In this document: in pieces, positions 52,140 to 62,130 of the stretch | How positions within the stretch are numbered: the stretch's first letter is position 1 | Layout: each line of letters starts with the position of its first letter | Notes under the pieces: generated by a model | Told to the model about the DNA's origin: nothing | The model's input: the letters and a program-made list of their open reading frames with translations, nothing else | Databases searched by the model: none | Source: Athripsodes cinereus | Lineage: Eukaryota > Arthropoda > Insecta > Trichoptera > Leptoceridae | DNA length: 64,000 nt | Assembly (NCBI GenBank): GCA_947579605.1 | Contig: OX388325.1 | Coordinates: 14,751,572-14,815,571 of the forward strand | Direction: 5' to 3' | Position numbers and translations under genes: made by a program

Positions 52140-52610
52140 TATTTAGAATATTTACTAATTTTCTTATTGTTTAGCCGGATTTGGGTGCAGATGACAAAAC
52201 CAATCGGATTTGGGTGCAGATGACAAAACAAAACAATAAAAAAAATAGTAAATATTCTAAACATTTGTGCTGACTGGTCGAACTAGCAGCCGATAAAGTA
52301 TTGAACTTAATTGTTCCGGCGCCATTTAGACGGAAGATCGCGATCTATTTGAGATCTGAAAAATGAGATCCCAAAAAGATGGTTGCTTCTAAGGTTTGCA
52401 TAAAGCGTCTCTCGATTGGTGGACCTTAAATCGTGACAGTGAGAATGGTGGAATTGGTGAACGTTGTCCATGGACACCGAAAGTGATCACTTAAGCTAGC
52501 CTAGAGACAATTCGTAAGCGTTGGGACACCTTTCTCACTTCTTCCGATTAAATTTTACACAATGTTGCATTGTGTAGACATGGTTCTCCAATCGAGGTTT
52601 CTGATTTAAT
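52140..52610 (+). repeat. Family D repeat with inverted-repeat head
   Basis: AGAATATTTACTAATTTTCT with TATTGTTTA at 52144-52173 is inverted at AACAATAAAAAAAATAGTAA and ATATTCTAAAC at about 52232-52262. Between them GGATTTGGGTGCAGATGACA is present twice in tandem. Downstream, ACCGAAAGTGATCACTTAAG, CACTTCTTCCGATTAAATTT and CACAATGTTGCATTGTG (palindrome) match 19440-19720. Confidence 0.65.
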
Positions 52611-52847
52611 AATATGTCGTTGGATTCGTAATTAAATATTCTAAAACCGTAGAAAATTGTTTCTTTCAAAAAACTCACCATTTGTACAAATTAAAAGATT
52701 GATGATGAGAAAAAATCCCGCTATATCCCTTTGTGTGTCTTCTAATATCCTCTATAACTCCACCGACCAATAGGAGTTATTTTTATGTATATAAAATGAA
52801 CAGTTTATATTTATTCAATGGCAAAATTTATTATAAAATTGAACTTT

Positions 52848-53027
52848 TTTTTAAAAAAAAAAGATATATCTGGGTTTTTGTTATAAACCCAAATACAACC
52901 TTATACACCTTTCACAGTAAGTTAAAAGCTTTTGTCGTGAAAGGGGAGTTTGCCGGCACCTGGGATCTAGCCGCGGACCCCATGTTAACGGGGCCTAGAC
53001 TCTTTCTCCAGGCTACCGACGAACTCT
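52848..53027 (-). mobile_element. SINE B copy
   Basis: TCTGGGTTTTTGTTATAAAC, CACCTTTCACAGTAAGTTAA and GGGATCTAGCCGCGGACCCC, then CTACCGACGAACTC. The B box is mutated (TCTAG in place of TCGAA), so pol III promotion is doubtful. Confidence 0.83.
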
Positions 53028-53139
53028 AACTGTTGAAACAATCTTGTAGAAAACAAACTTGTTTGACTTAGGAAAGTTCGTTTAAAACTTGTATATTTTT
53101 TTTTCGAATTTCTCCGAATCACCACAATATGTTATAGAG

Positions 53140-53758
53140 CAGTGTTTCCCAACCGGTGGTTCGCGAACCCCTGGGGGTTCGCTATGTGTACAAAGGGGGT
53201 TCACGAAAATAATAGCGTAATGGCGGGATTTTAAATGGCCAAAGAATCTCCTTAGTTAACTTCTGGCTCAGAATAAAAACAGAATAATTATTCTGTTTTT
53301 ATACTGAGCCAGACGTTCTATTACCATTCTGCACAACATATCTGTGCGAGAAAGGATTTTCAACATATATCTACTTATCTGAAAGATAAATATAGAAACA
53401 GGTTAAATGCAGAACCAGATCTAAGACTGAAATTGTCAGATATTGAGCCAAACTTTCAATTGCTTTGTTCCATGAAACAGCCAAAAATATCTCATTAAGA
53501 GCTTTTTCAAAGGGAACATGTGCTGAAATAAGAACCAGTTTGTTAAATATATTTTGTATTCAATTTTTATAGCTTATTTTATTCTTATTGATATTAATCA
53601 TTTTAGTCTTATTATCTAATGTTTGTGCAATATGTAAAATAAATGTTCTACAAAATTTTATTGTTTTTTGCCTATCATTAACGACTACATAGAGGGTTCG
53701 CCAAATTCTGTTGGATTTTCCTTTTGGTTCGCGAGCAGAAAAAGGTTGGGAAACACTG
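53140..53758 (+). mobile_element. ZBED5-like hAT relic with perfect target duplication
   Basis: 619 bp with ends CAGTGTTTCCCAACCGGTGG and AAAGGTTGGGAAACACTG, flanked by TTATAGAG at 53132-53139 and 53759-53766. A transposase C-terminus remains: LLPFCTTYLCEKGFSTYIYL (from 53318), a frameshift, then NRLNAEPDLRLKLSDIEPNF and QLLCSMKQPKISH to a stop at 53496-53498. That block is characteristic of ZBED5/Buster-like hAT transposases. A near-perfect palindrome (53264-53311) sits where the N-terminal and catalytic parts are deleted. Confidence 0.9.
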
Positions 53759-54004
53759 TTATAGAGGACTTCGAAACTCAGCGACACATTATATAATATT
53801 ATTTATTACAAGTGTGGTAGCCAACACTATCTATTAAAACTTTTAATTAAATTTGAAGTTTACAAGTTATAAATATTGAGAAATATTTATTTTAATATGG
53901 GGTCTAAAATCTAAACAAAAACACTGTTAATTTTTGCAGTGATCAAGTGGGTATTTAATTAATTGTTGAATAAATATCAAAATACCTGTTTGACGAGAAC
54001 TTTC

Positions 54005-54105
54005 ACATTACTACTATACCATCACGGCATATCAAGCAGGTGGATATCCAGCCGCATGCTATAAACATCCAAGCTATCCTCTCCATGCCAACAAAAAAAT
54101 AAGAA
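54005..54105 (-). mobile_element. Element C, 3' half with TAG tail
   Basis: ACTACTATACCATCACGGCA, AACATCCAAGCTATCCTCTC and CATGCCAACAAAAAAATAAG are the reversed element C terminus with a TAG-repeat tail. Confidence 0.72.
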
Positions 54106-54172
54106 TCCTCATTAAATCCATGAATACATTTACAGAAACTTTAGAGTACTAGCATGTACACAAATTGTATAA

Positions 54173-54660
54173 AGTAGCATTCACATTGCTTCACTTTGGA
54201 TGATCATCCAGAGTGTCAGGGTCAAACCTGTTCATCGAAAGTGAACACGTCTGTTCACATTTGTTCATCCTATGCTTACACTGCCTTGTCAACACTCTCA
54301 CTCATGTTGTATGTAGTTTAACATATTTTCGTACAAAAATAATTAAACAAATTCAAAAATGAAAAATAACACATAAAATAAATTAATATAGCTCTCGACT
54401 GCATAATAATTTTGTACATGATTCTGACATTCAATTCAAATTCATAGAGAATAAAACAAATAATAATATAAAACATGTTTATGGTCGTTTCAGTGAAAGG
54501 ACCTTTCATCAAAATTATGACGAGTGGTAATCTCTTTCCTCCGTCATCGCTAGTGATCACTATTGATGAAACGCCCGTTCACACCTATTCATCTTGGAGG
54601 ATCATCCGGAGTGATCACTGAAAGTGAACAAATGTGAACGCCCCTTTAGTTACACTACTA
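54173..54660. mobile_element. Probable DNA transposon with GTTCACAT-type inverted ends
   Basis: GCATTCACATTGCTTCACTT (54177 on) pairs imperfectly with the complement of AAAGTGAACAAATGTGAACG and CCCC near 54620-54646. Inside both ends are GGATGATCATCC and GGATCATCCGG motifs. No transposase frame. Target duplication unclear. Confidence 0.5.
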
Positions 54661-54695
54661 CTACTAAACCATTATAGCATATCCCACAAGTAAAA
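54661..54695 (-). mobile_element. Element C terminus
   Basis: ACTACTAAACCATTATAGCA with TATCCCACAAGTAA is the reversed last ~35 bp of element C. Confidence 0.5.
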
Positions 54696-54825
54696 ATACT
54701 GCTCAATGTGAGTAAAAACCCAATCTAAATCATTGTTTGGCCAGCAACATTGAATCTATCTCGGGAAATGTGATCGGGGATTTTAGTTAAAACACACGTA
54801 GAATCGGAGAGAAGTTTACTTTTGC

Positions 54826-54975
54826 CTGACTATGAGAGCGGAAGCTCTTGAAAGCCGGCTCGCAAGTATAAATAGAGTCAATAGTGGAATAACTATAATT
54901 CGTGTTTCATTTAAAAAAATATTAATATGAACTTCCACCAAGAACCGTCGGTCGATAAACTAAACTCTGGAGAGA
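54826..54975 (+). repeat. Family F repeat
   Basis: GAGAGCGGAAGCTCTTGAAA, GCCGGCTCGCAAGTATAAAT and TTAATATGAACTTCCACCAA, then CGTCGGTCGATAAA. Opposite orientation to 1985-2140. Confidence 0.6.
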
Positions 54976-55454
54976 ACGAAGTTCATTCACACACAAGTAA
55001 TGAAGTGACAGAGAGATGATACATAGATTACAATGGCTTATATTATATAGATGTCACAAGAAAGTTAACCATAAACAAAAAATTCTATCATAGCCAATCA
55101 TTTTTAATGTTTTTTTCGAATCGTTTTTAATGTTTTCTTTTTATTTTAATTGACTTACTGTCAACACTATAAATTAATGTTAAATTGTTTAAAGTGTTTT
55201 CTTATATATAGCTATAACTTTGAGTGACTTGGTTACTACTATCTGACCCCCGTAGTATGTCAGCTTCCCTCTTGGTGTCTGTGGGGACTGGTTGGCAGCT
55301 TTGGGTCTGGGTCTCGGTGGATACTTGTGGGGATTGCGTGGGTGGGGGTTATTCAGGACTTAGCACATTTATGCCTGTAAAGGGGCACAGCATTACTCAA
55401 GTCATTTGCTATTATGTTTATTTTTTAGATGTATATGTTGGGCCTTTTAACATA
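54976..55454. other. No feature seen
   Basis: AT-rich, then a GT-rich patch at 55240-55350 giving a 94-codon Trp/Val/Gly-rich frame with no recognised motif. Confidence 0.35.
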
Positions 55455-55595
55455 TCAATCAGAAACCTCGATTGGAGAACCATGTCTACACAATGCAACA
55501 TTGTGTAGAATCTAATCGGAAGAAGTTATGTCATCTGCACCCAAATCCGGTTAAACAATAAAAAAATTAGTAAATATTCTAAACTTTTAACATAA
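55455..55595 (-). repeat. Family D, partly inverted copy
   Basis: CGATTGGAGAACCATGTCTA, CACAATGCAACATTGTG and GAATCTAATCGGAAGAAG are reversed relative to other copies, but TGTCATCTGCACCCAAATCC and AAAAATTAGTAAATATTCTA read forward. The copy therefore switches orientation around the palindrome. Confidence 0.6.
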
Positions 55596-55624
55596 ATGTT
55601 TGTGATGAATAAATAAATAAATAA

Positions 55625-55700
55625 ATGTCTTGACTTCTATTGGCACAGAAAAGACGATTAACATCTTTATTACATACAGTTGGCCTGCTGACACAATGTT
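55625..55700 (+). mobile_element. Element C fragment
   Basis: TGTCTTGACTTCTATTGGCA, CAGAAAAGACGATTAACATC and TACAGTTGGCCTGCTGACAC. Middle part only. Confidence 0.55.
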
Positions 55701-56059
55701 ACAGTCGGCCGTAATATTGTGAATTAATAAATGAATAAACAAATCGACTGAAAATTTGAAAGTGAATGAAATATTATTATACGCATAAAGTTCCCCAAAA
55801 GGGATTAGTTACTTTGACCACAGGCAGTCCGTCCTCCTTCTTTTATGTATTACTCTGTTGACATTTAAATTAATTCATCCCCAAAAGTTGTGGGATTATA
55901 AAATGAAAATATAAATTATTCAAAATAAATACATACCTATCTACTAACTTCAACTTCTTACTGACAAATCAATAATGATAATATCACCTACGCATAGATA
56001 TCAACATCAAAATCTTACCCTTAAAAATCAACCCACAATAATTTATTAAAATAATGTAG
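55701..56059. other. No feature seen
   Basis: AT-rich sequence. Confidence 0.35.
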
Positions 56060-56712
56060 TAGTAATATACACCATCATAGCATATACCACAATTGGAGTA
56101 GCCAGCAAACCAGATGCATGTGGTAAACATGCAAGCCGTCATCTCTGTGCCAACAAAAAAATAAGACATTCAGGATAATAATAATAATCGGACTATTTAT
56201 ATATTATTTATATTATTCTTCACTGTACATTGTTTACAATAATACAAATTAACATAGAAAATATCATTTATACAATTCAATGTACAGAGGGCGAGTTTAT
56301 CGCTAAAATGCGATGTCTTCCAACTAACCCGCTTATATATGTAGAGCCGTTTAATTATCCGTGACCATCTGTGACTTCTCCCGAACAGCAGTGTCTTCAA
56401 CTTAGTTCTAAATGTGGTGGTAAACTGATTCTCTCTCAGATAGTCAGATCAGTGGGCAGTCTGTTCCAGGCAGTTGGCGCAGCGACTCTGAAGCTCCTTT
56501 CTGCAAATTTGGAGGTGTTCGCTATATGGGATTTCACGTGGGATTTGTTGACAGCAGAAGAGGCGGAAGAGGATGGGTGGCAAACCTCAATGCTGAATTT
56601 AAGATGTAAAATGTCTTTATATTATCGAACATCTACCTCTTACAGGATATTCGAAAACTTGCGGAAAAGAGTGGGATATCTGCTCTCTACCGATTGCTTC
56701 ACGGGATAGCAA
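56060..56712 (-). mobile_element. Element C split by a LINE G insertion
   Basis: Reversed 3' half (56060-56178: CACCATCATAGCATATACCA, GCAAGCCGTCATCTCTGTGC, AAGACATTCAGGAT). The reversed 5' half starts at about 56571 (GGATGGGTGGCAAACCTCAA, TACAGGATATTCGAAAACTT, CGATTGCTTCACGGGATAGC). The two halves join correctly if the LINE and one short AGGAT repeat are removed, so this element C predates the LINE. Confidence 0.8.
56180..56570 (-). mobile_element. LINE G insertion
   Basis: On the minus strand: an AAT-type tail at the left edge, GGTTAGTTGGAAGACATCGC in the 3' UTR, and conceptual coding pieces FAESFRVAAPTAWNRLPTD and RENQFTTTFRTKLKTLL like the C-terminus at 43.3 kb. It is disrupted and 5'-truncated. 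Flanking AGGAT is a probable short target duplication. Confidence 0.72.
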
Positions 56713-56760
56713 AAAAAATCGGAAATTTTATTAAGAATATTGCTCAACAGACTCCTCAAG

Positions 56761-57046
56761 TGTTCAACCAACAGACTGGGCAAAGTCCTTTTAGTAGTAA
56801 ACAGAAAGGGTGTTCCGACACTTACGAATCGGCGAAGGCTGGTTTAATCTTATAAACCACATAAGTATTGTATCCAGCATGAGATACCTACTCATACTTG
56901 GGTATAATCGAACAATTCTTAATGATGAAGCTGTCATTATGGTTTATAAGAGAGAACTTTGATGCCTTCGACATGTCTCCCGGTAGCTTAGTTGGACAAA
57001 GCACACATCGCGATAAGGATGGGTTGCGAGTTCAAGTCCCATCCAG
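56761..57046 (+). repeat. tRNA-like repeat unit, copy 1
   Basis: 286 bp from TGTTCAACCAACAGACTGGG to TCAAGTCCCATCCAG. The 3' part is tRNA-like: GGTAGCTTAGTTGGACAAAG (A box region TAGCTTAGTTGG) and GCGAGTTCAAGTCCCATCC (B-box-like). The acceptor and anticodon stems are not convincing, so it is not called a tRNA gene. The second copy at 57245-57822 has the same length once its hAT insertion is removed. It may be a SINE in tandem or a segmental duplication. Confidence 0.75.
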
Positions 57047-57066
57047 ACCCCCTAGAAAAACACGCA

Positions 57067-57176
57067 CTTGGCGATCGACTACAAACGAATATTCGACAAT
57101 AACCGCAACAATAACGCAAAATTACACGGTACATGTAGGTAGATTGTCGAAAATTTCGCCAATAGTCGATCGCTAA
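57067..57176. repeat. Inverted repeat, possible MITE
   Basis: CTTGGCGATCGACTA at the left pairs with TAGTCGATCGCTAAG at the right, with a further TTCGACAAT/ATTGTCGAAA pairing inside. Length about 110 bp. It lies between the two tRNA-like units. Confidence 0.6.
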
Positions 57177-57244
57177 GTACGGTTTGTCTACGGCCCCTGT
57201 TTATGTGAGATGAAGTACATTCGGAAGAGAAATAATTTGAATAC

Positions 57245-57822
57245 TGTTCAACCAACAGACTGGGCAAAATCCTTTTAGTAGTGAACAGAAAGGGTGTTCC
57301 GACACTTACGAATCGGCGAAGGCTGGTTTAATCTTATAAACCACAAAAGTATTGTATCCAGTAGTGATGTAACGAATATTCGTATTCGCATTCGCGTATT
57401 TCAAAGTATTCGCATTCGCATTCGTATTCGCAAAAAAATATGCGAATGTTTTCCGAATATTATTTCGGTAATTAAGTATCGGATATTCGGTTAAAGTACC
57501 GGATACTTAACCGGTACATTCTAGAAAAAGGTACTGCAAGAACATATTCTTTAAGAAAACCGAGGAGTTTTGAAATATTTTAAATTCCTATATACCATTT
57601 TGAAAATTTGAAAATTAACAAAATCACACATTCGTTACATCATTAGTATCCAGCATGAGATACCTACTCATACTTGGGTATAATCGAACAATTCTTAATG
57701 ATGAAGCTGTCATTATGGTTTATAAGAGAGAACTTTGATGCCTTCGACATGTCTCCCGGTAGCTTAGTTGGACAAAGCGCACATCGCGATAACGATGGGT
57801 TGCGAGTTCAAGTCCCATCCAG
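57245..57822 (+). repeat. tRNA-like repeat unit, copy 2, interrupted
   Basis: 57245-57361 and 57654-57822 together give 286 bp, equal to copy 1, with only scattered substitutions. The interruption is a hAT MITE with 8-bp target duplication. The A-box-like and B-box-like segments are retained. Confidence 0.8.
57362..57645. mobile_element. hAT MITE with perfect 8-bp target duplication
   Basis: 284 bp. The left end is TAGTGATGTAACGAAT and the right end ATTCGTTACATCATTA, inverted with one mismatch. GTATCCAG flanks both sides (57354-57361, 57646-57653). The uninterrupted target is present in copy 1 of the tRNA-like unit, which confirms the insertion precisely. The inner left region is a run of ATTCG/CATTCG hexamer-like repeats. 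No coding frame. Confidence 0.93.
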
Positions 57823-58789
57823 GGCACTATCAAATAACAAGATGTTGTCTTTGGAAATCGTGTAATTTCCCTTTAGTGGGGTAGCCAGCGGACTTAATGT
57901 GTGTAATAATTCTAGGGTTGGCGAATCAAAGCACATAATTCCGAAATGGCAACTTTACAGAAGAAACAAAAAATACAAAAAAATCTAGTTAAATAAAAAA
58001 AGAGTATTTTCTATTCACAATAGTTTATTAAAAATGTAAATTTGTAGACAATTATTTGACTTGTGTTCTTTAGTAGGTACCTACAGTTGTGCATTGATTA
58101 AAAACAGGCAAGTTGAAACCAGTGATATGTTACAACTAGATTCGCAATGTCATACAAATATTCTCTAAAAATGTGTACCCACCCGTCGAGGTACAATACC
58201 TGAGTAATATATATTCATCTCTTTTCTTTTGTATATATTCATCTCTATCTACCGGCCTTTGTCGTCTGTTATAATCCCCATTCTCATATTGTCTATCTCT
58301 TGTTATCTACAAACAATTTATATGTGTGTCGCTATTTTCAAACTAAAAATTGCGGCACCAAGGACCGCAACGAGATTTTATTGATGGTACATGTTTGAGA
58401 TCCATATTGCAAATCTAGGTATAACATATCACTGGTTGAAAACAAGAAAAATAATTATGGAATTTTTGACTTATGTCCGGCGACCCTAGAATTATGCATG
58501 ATGTGCTCACCGTGCTATTAAAAGTTAAAACGTTCAATGTGTGTAGCAATACACCTTATAATTGCTGAACTTACATTGACAAAATATATCACAGATATTT
58601 TTTTATAGACTGCCTTTTAAGGACACTCGAAATCTAACAGAAAAGAGCTGGAGATCTATATAACAATAATAGTGAAAATAGGAACTATAAAAACAGTGAA
58701 AATCTTATCCTCAAGGTGTTAAAGACCTACAAAAATATTGTGTTTAATACTAGTGCATATTAACTCAGTTTTGCTCCAGCAAAAAACAT
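57823..58789. other. Mostly unassigned; element C scraps
   Basis: GTGGGGTAGCCAGCGGACTT (about 57876) and TGCCTTTTAAGGACACTCGA (about 58611) are reversed element C pieces. No gene is seen in the rest. Confidence 0.4.
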
Positions 58790-59005
58790 CAAATTGAGAA
58801 ACGTGTTTACACAATGTAACATTGTGCAAAATGTAATCGGAGCTAGCCTAGAGCCAATTCGTAAGCGTTGGGACGCCTTTCTCACTTCTTCCGATTAAAT
58901 TTTGCACATGGTTCTCCAATTGTGATGTCTGATTGGTTATGTCATCCGCACCCAAATCCGATTAAACAGTAAAAAAAGTAGTAAATATTCTTAACGTTTG
59001 ATCAA
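58790..59005 (+). repeat. Family D, copy with inverted ends
   Basis: AAATTGAGAAACGTGTTTAC, CACAATGTAACATTGTG and AATGTAATCGGAG on the left are the rough reverse complement of TTCCGATTAAATTTTGCACA and TGGTTCTCCAATT on the right. Then the common CACCCAAATCCGATTAAACA and AGTAAATATTCTTAACG. This copy best shows that the D core can fold back. Confidence 0.62.
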
Positions 59006-59044
59006 TTAAGGCTCCAGGCAAGGCCATTTTATTTATTATTTTTT

Positions 59045-59415
59045 TTTATATCATATAATACACATTAAATACAATTATAGAGTCGCGCCAAATCCATTAC
59101 AAGATTTGTCGGCGCGTTCATTTTCATAATAACAATATATACATAAATAATTTAAACCTAACCAAAAGCATCAAAACATATACTTAATAACTATAGTACA
59201 ATTTCAATTATATACAAATCCACATTTCAGGAGCCATTCCTTGACAAGTCTTTTTGTTGCAATCTTGCTACCACATTTCTTAATAGATGTCGGCATCATA
59301 TTAAGCAATTTAGGCACATTATATTCTAAAGTTCTCTTACCGTATTTATTATTATATTTTGTTACCAAATACCCCTCATTCGATCTAGAAAGTCTACCAT
59401 GCCGTACTTGACGTC
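59045..59415 (-). mobile_element. LINE C-terminus and 3' UTR
   Basis: Minus-strand translation: RLSRSNEGYLVTKYNNKYGK, RTLEYNVPKLLNMMPTSIKK, CGSKIATKRLVKEWLLKCG and a stop near 59213. The YGKRTLEYNVPKLLN pattern is a CR1/Jockey-type terminal motif. The left edge is T-rich. Upstream coding is absent. Confidence 0.78.
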
Positions 59416-59504
59416 TTCCAAAAAAATGTATATAGTATTAGTTCATCTTTTTAAATTATACTGACCAAGATGATTTTTTTTATATATTGTGTACCAATAA
59501 AAAA

Positions 59505-59655
59505 TTAAAACAATCAGAATGGGTGACAAACTTCATCGCTTAATTTAAGTCGTAAAATTTCTTTAATTTTCCCAACACCGAATTTTTTACAGGAAAGTGA
59601 AAAACTTACGGAAAAGAGCGGGAAACGAATTGTTTGCCGGTTGCACCAAGAACCG
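59505..59655 (-). mobile_element. Element C, decayed
   Basis: CAGAATGGGTGACAAACTTC, TTTTTACAGGAAAGTGAAAA and GAAAAGAGCGGGAAACGAAT are the reversed 5' half and middle. Confidence 0.6.
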
Positions 59656-60404
59656 ATAGTATAAATATGATTTATATTTCCTCGAGTTGCATATATTATG
59701 AAAAAACAAAATATTTTATTAAATTCTGTATTAAGTATAAAGCTAAGTTTTTGTAGATAAATCATGTTTTGATAGGTTCTTTGAAATAATATTATTACAG
59801 AAAGATATATTGATATAAATAAGTAAATTAAATTTAACATGTACCTACTACCTAACCTATAAAAGATGTATACAATTATTTAGTTCGTTTGTGAATTTGA
59901 GCTGTTTAGGGCAACAAAGGCCTTAACCTTGCAAGTTTATTCTGAAATATGAAAGTAAAAAAAAAACATTAATTTTCATTGTTATGCTTATTATAAAACT
60001 ACAAATTTTAATAAAATCGATATAATTAGGTACAAATTTTGACAAAGTATTTTTTTTTTATAATTTTCGCTAACAGACAGTTATTACAAAATATAGTACA
60101 AATAGATAAAAAAAATCGGCACATAAACCAGCAAAGTTTGCTAACAGATTACAAAATAAATCTTACCAAGTACCAACATACTACAGTGAAAGAAAAAAAG
60201 AACATGATAACTTGTTAGATATACTGCCGAATCTGAAAATCCGCCAATTATGCCCATACATCATAATGATCAAATGTACAGTAAGGGAAGGATAAGGGAC
60301 AAAAACAATTAGGAGAAAGGAAGACGTCAATCGCGCGGAGGACCTCTGCCTATGCCCGCTGATATCACAGAAGTCTAGAAATGTCCATTTATCCAAAATA
60401 CGAA
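59656..60404. other. No feature seen
   Basis: AT-rich; no recognised repeat. Confidence 0.35.
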
Positions 60405-60500
60405 ACTAATTCTGAAAGTCTTTATATCTATTGACACGGTGAGGACAATTTGTATATTTGTAACATGCAGTTGGTCCACAAGCCCTGATGGTATAATATT
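60405..60500 (+). mobile_element. Element C, 3' half
   Basis: GAAAGTCTTTATATCTATTG, ACACGGTGAGGACAATTTGT and GCCCTGATGGTATAAT. Decayed. Confidence 0.55.
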
Positions 60501-60731
60501 GTGGTCTAAGAATTCTTACAAGATCCCAACAGTTTTTTCTTCCAGATCTTGGAAGCCACCATTCCTCCGAGCAAACCTGGGATACTATATCTAGTAGTCA
60601 ATACTAAAGTACATAGTATTCTACTAACTAATCTGATTCCATTGGGTATTTTGTGAAGAAGCAGCAGCCCAAACCCAAGTAAATAATAATAATAATACTT
60701 AATACTCTAAATATCTCAGGTAAGGTAAAGG

Positions 60732-61503
60732 CAGGGTTAGATCTAGTTAGTAAGCCGCTCCGGACAAAATAATATTTTTTTACGATGACACCTTACAGAA
60801 GTCATGAGCATATTCCGATATTTATTTATTTTCTTATTTTAAATAAAAAAAACAACACCACTCAACATGACAGTGTTCACCTTCTCCAATATACACATTA
60901 TGAAATACATTTAAAAACAGAAAGAAGAGAGATTAATACGAAGAAAAATACGCTTATTTACATAACTTAAATAAAATAAATGCAAACAATTTATGTATGT
61001 ACGTAATACAAACGATATGATGTTGATCAATTTTCCAAGTGAGGCTCTTTTCTTCAGATCTCAGATTCTAAAATTTTACGATATTTCTGAAACTCAAAAT
61101 TTCCATCCCCTCGTCGCCAGATTTTCAAAAAGGTATAGGAATATTGAATATTTTACAATCTTAAGTTTTATAAAATGATATTTTCTCAATATTCCACGTT
61201 TGATGTTTTTGTAGTGACTTTCCAAGAACTGAGCACATTTTGTTTTGTTCTCAATTTTAAAAATTTAATAATTTCCCTAAAATTCGAGATTTTTTAATCC
61301 CCCCTGCCCCCACCCCAGATTTCCAAAAAACATAGAAACTTGGAATATTTCAAAATTTTCATCCTCAGTTTTGTTTAAAACTATTTTCACGATTTCAGGA
61401 ATTGATTTTTGCCACTCCCTCAGGCCTGAATTTTATCGTCCCTAATTTTAAAAGTCGCATTGGGCAATTTCCTGGCTCGCCTCTCCCCCTAGATCAGGCC
61501 CTG
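60732..61503. mobile_element. hAT-like element, 772 bp
   Basis: The left end starts CAGGGTTAGATCTAG; the right end, reverse-complemented, starts CAGGGCCTGATCTAG. Flanks are GGTAAAGG (60724-60731) and GGTAAAGA (61504-61511), a 7-of-8 match. No transposase frame is recognisable. The interior is AT-rich with C-rich patches (CCCCTGCCCCCACCCC near 61302) containing a repeated ATTTTCAAAAAG/AGATTTCCAAAAA theme. Probably an old non-autonomous element. Confidence 0.68.
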
Positions 61504-61664
61504 GGTAAAGATAAGTAAGTAAGAATGTATAATTTAGTATAGATACTTAACTTTCTATCTATCTGAAGTCGGTATACCTAAATCTGGACTTATTAGATAC
61601 AAGACGTTCTAGGTTTAATATATTTCTTCTTCACAATCGGTCTTTAATATTCATTCATTCATAC

Positions 61665-61785
61665 CATCACAGTATTTCCCACAAGTGAGGTAGCCAGCGG
61701 ACTAGATGTATGGAATAAGCATGCAAGTTGTCCTCTCAGTGCCAATAAAATAATTAAACGTTCAGGATGGGTGGCAGTGCGCTAT
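61665..61785 (-). mobile_element. Element C, 3' half with GAAT tail
   Basis: TTCATTCATACCATCACAGT, CACAAGTGAGGTAGCCAGCG, TGCAAGTTGTCCTCTCAGTG and GTTCAGGATGGGTGGCA. The tail read on the element strand is GGTATGAATGAAT. Confidence 0.72.
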
Positions 61786-61987
61786 TCTGATTCTGATTTA
61801 TCCCCGGCTGACTTGGAGGAGTCCTTTTAGGGGAATTGAACTTACTTAACGTGGCGGATGTTGCGTGGCGAGTTCTCATTTTCGTTTTGTGCGTTGTCTT
61901 CCATGGTGGAGAGTAGCTTTGGTTGCAAATCCTCTTTGAAAGGAGAGTAGGTTTCCACATCACGGGTTTGCCGGGTCCTCCGCCCAC
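61786..61987 (-). CDS. Unknown ORF fragment, perhaps LINE ORF1 start
   Basis: A 77-codon minus-strand frame (61754-61987) starts MGGGPGKPVMWKPTLLSKRI and is Lys/Pro/Ser/Thr-rich, with SPPWKTTHKTKMRTRHATSA. Its last codons run into element C, so the true end is lost. The basic, Pro-rich composition with a PG start could suit a retroelement ORF1 or a chance frame. I do not recognise the protein. Confidence 0.25.
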
Positions 61988-62059
61988 TGACGTGGTAGGA
62001 TCGGAGTTGCCAACACTGACATAGTGGTATTAGACTACAGAGAGTTCAAATATTAATAA

Positions 62060-62130
62060 TTGTTACCTAAACGGATAAATAGGAGTCCTTGGACTCCTGC
62101 AATATCCGAGAAATAAAGTTATTTCAACAT
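62060..62130. repeat. Family H repeat (inverted partner at 15000-15080)
   Basis: AAACGGATAAATAGGAGTCC, TTGGACTCCTGCAATATCCG and AGAAATAAAGTTATTTCAAC are the reverse of the earlier copy. Confidence 0.6.

Noticed and set aside
55224..55508. 94-codon Trp/Val/Gly-rich ORF
   Set aside because: It begins in a GT-rich patch and ends inside a family D repeat, so it cannot be a conserved gene as it stands.
56978..57046. Functional tRNA gene
   Set aside because: A- and B-box-like segments exist, but acceptor and anticodon stems do not pair convincingly and the unit is duplicated as part of a longer repeat.
56761..57822. Pair of LTRs
   Set aside because: The 286-bp direct repeats are separated by under 200 bp, lack TG...CA ends with a clear primer-binding site, and enclose no gag/pol.
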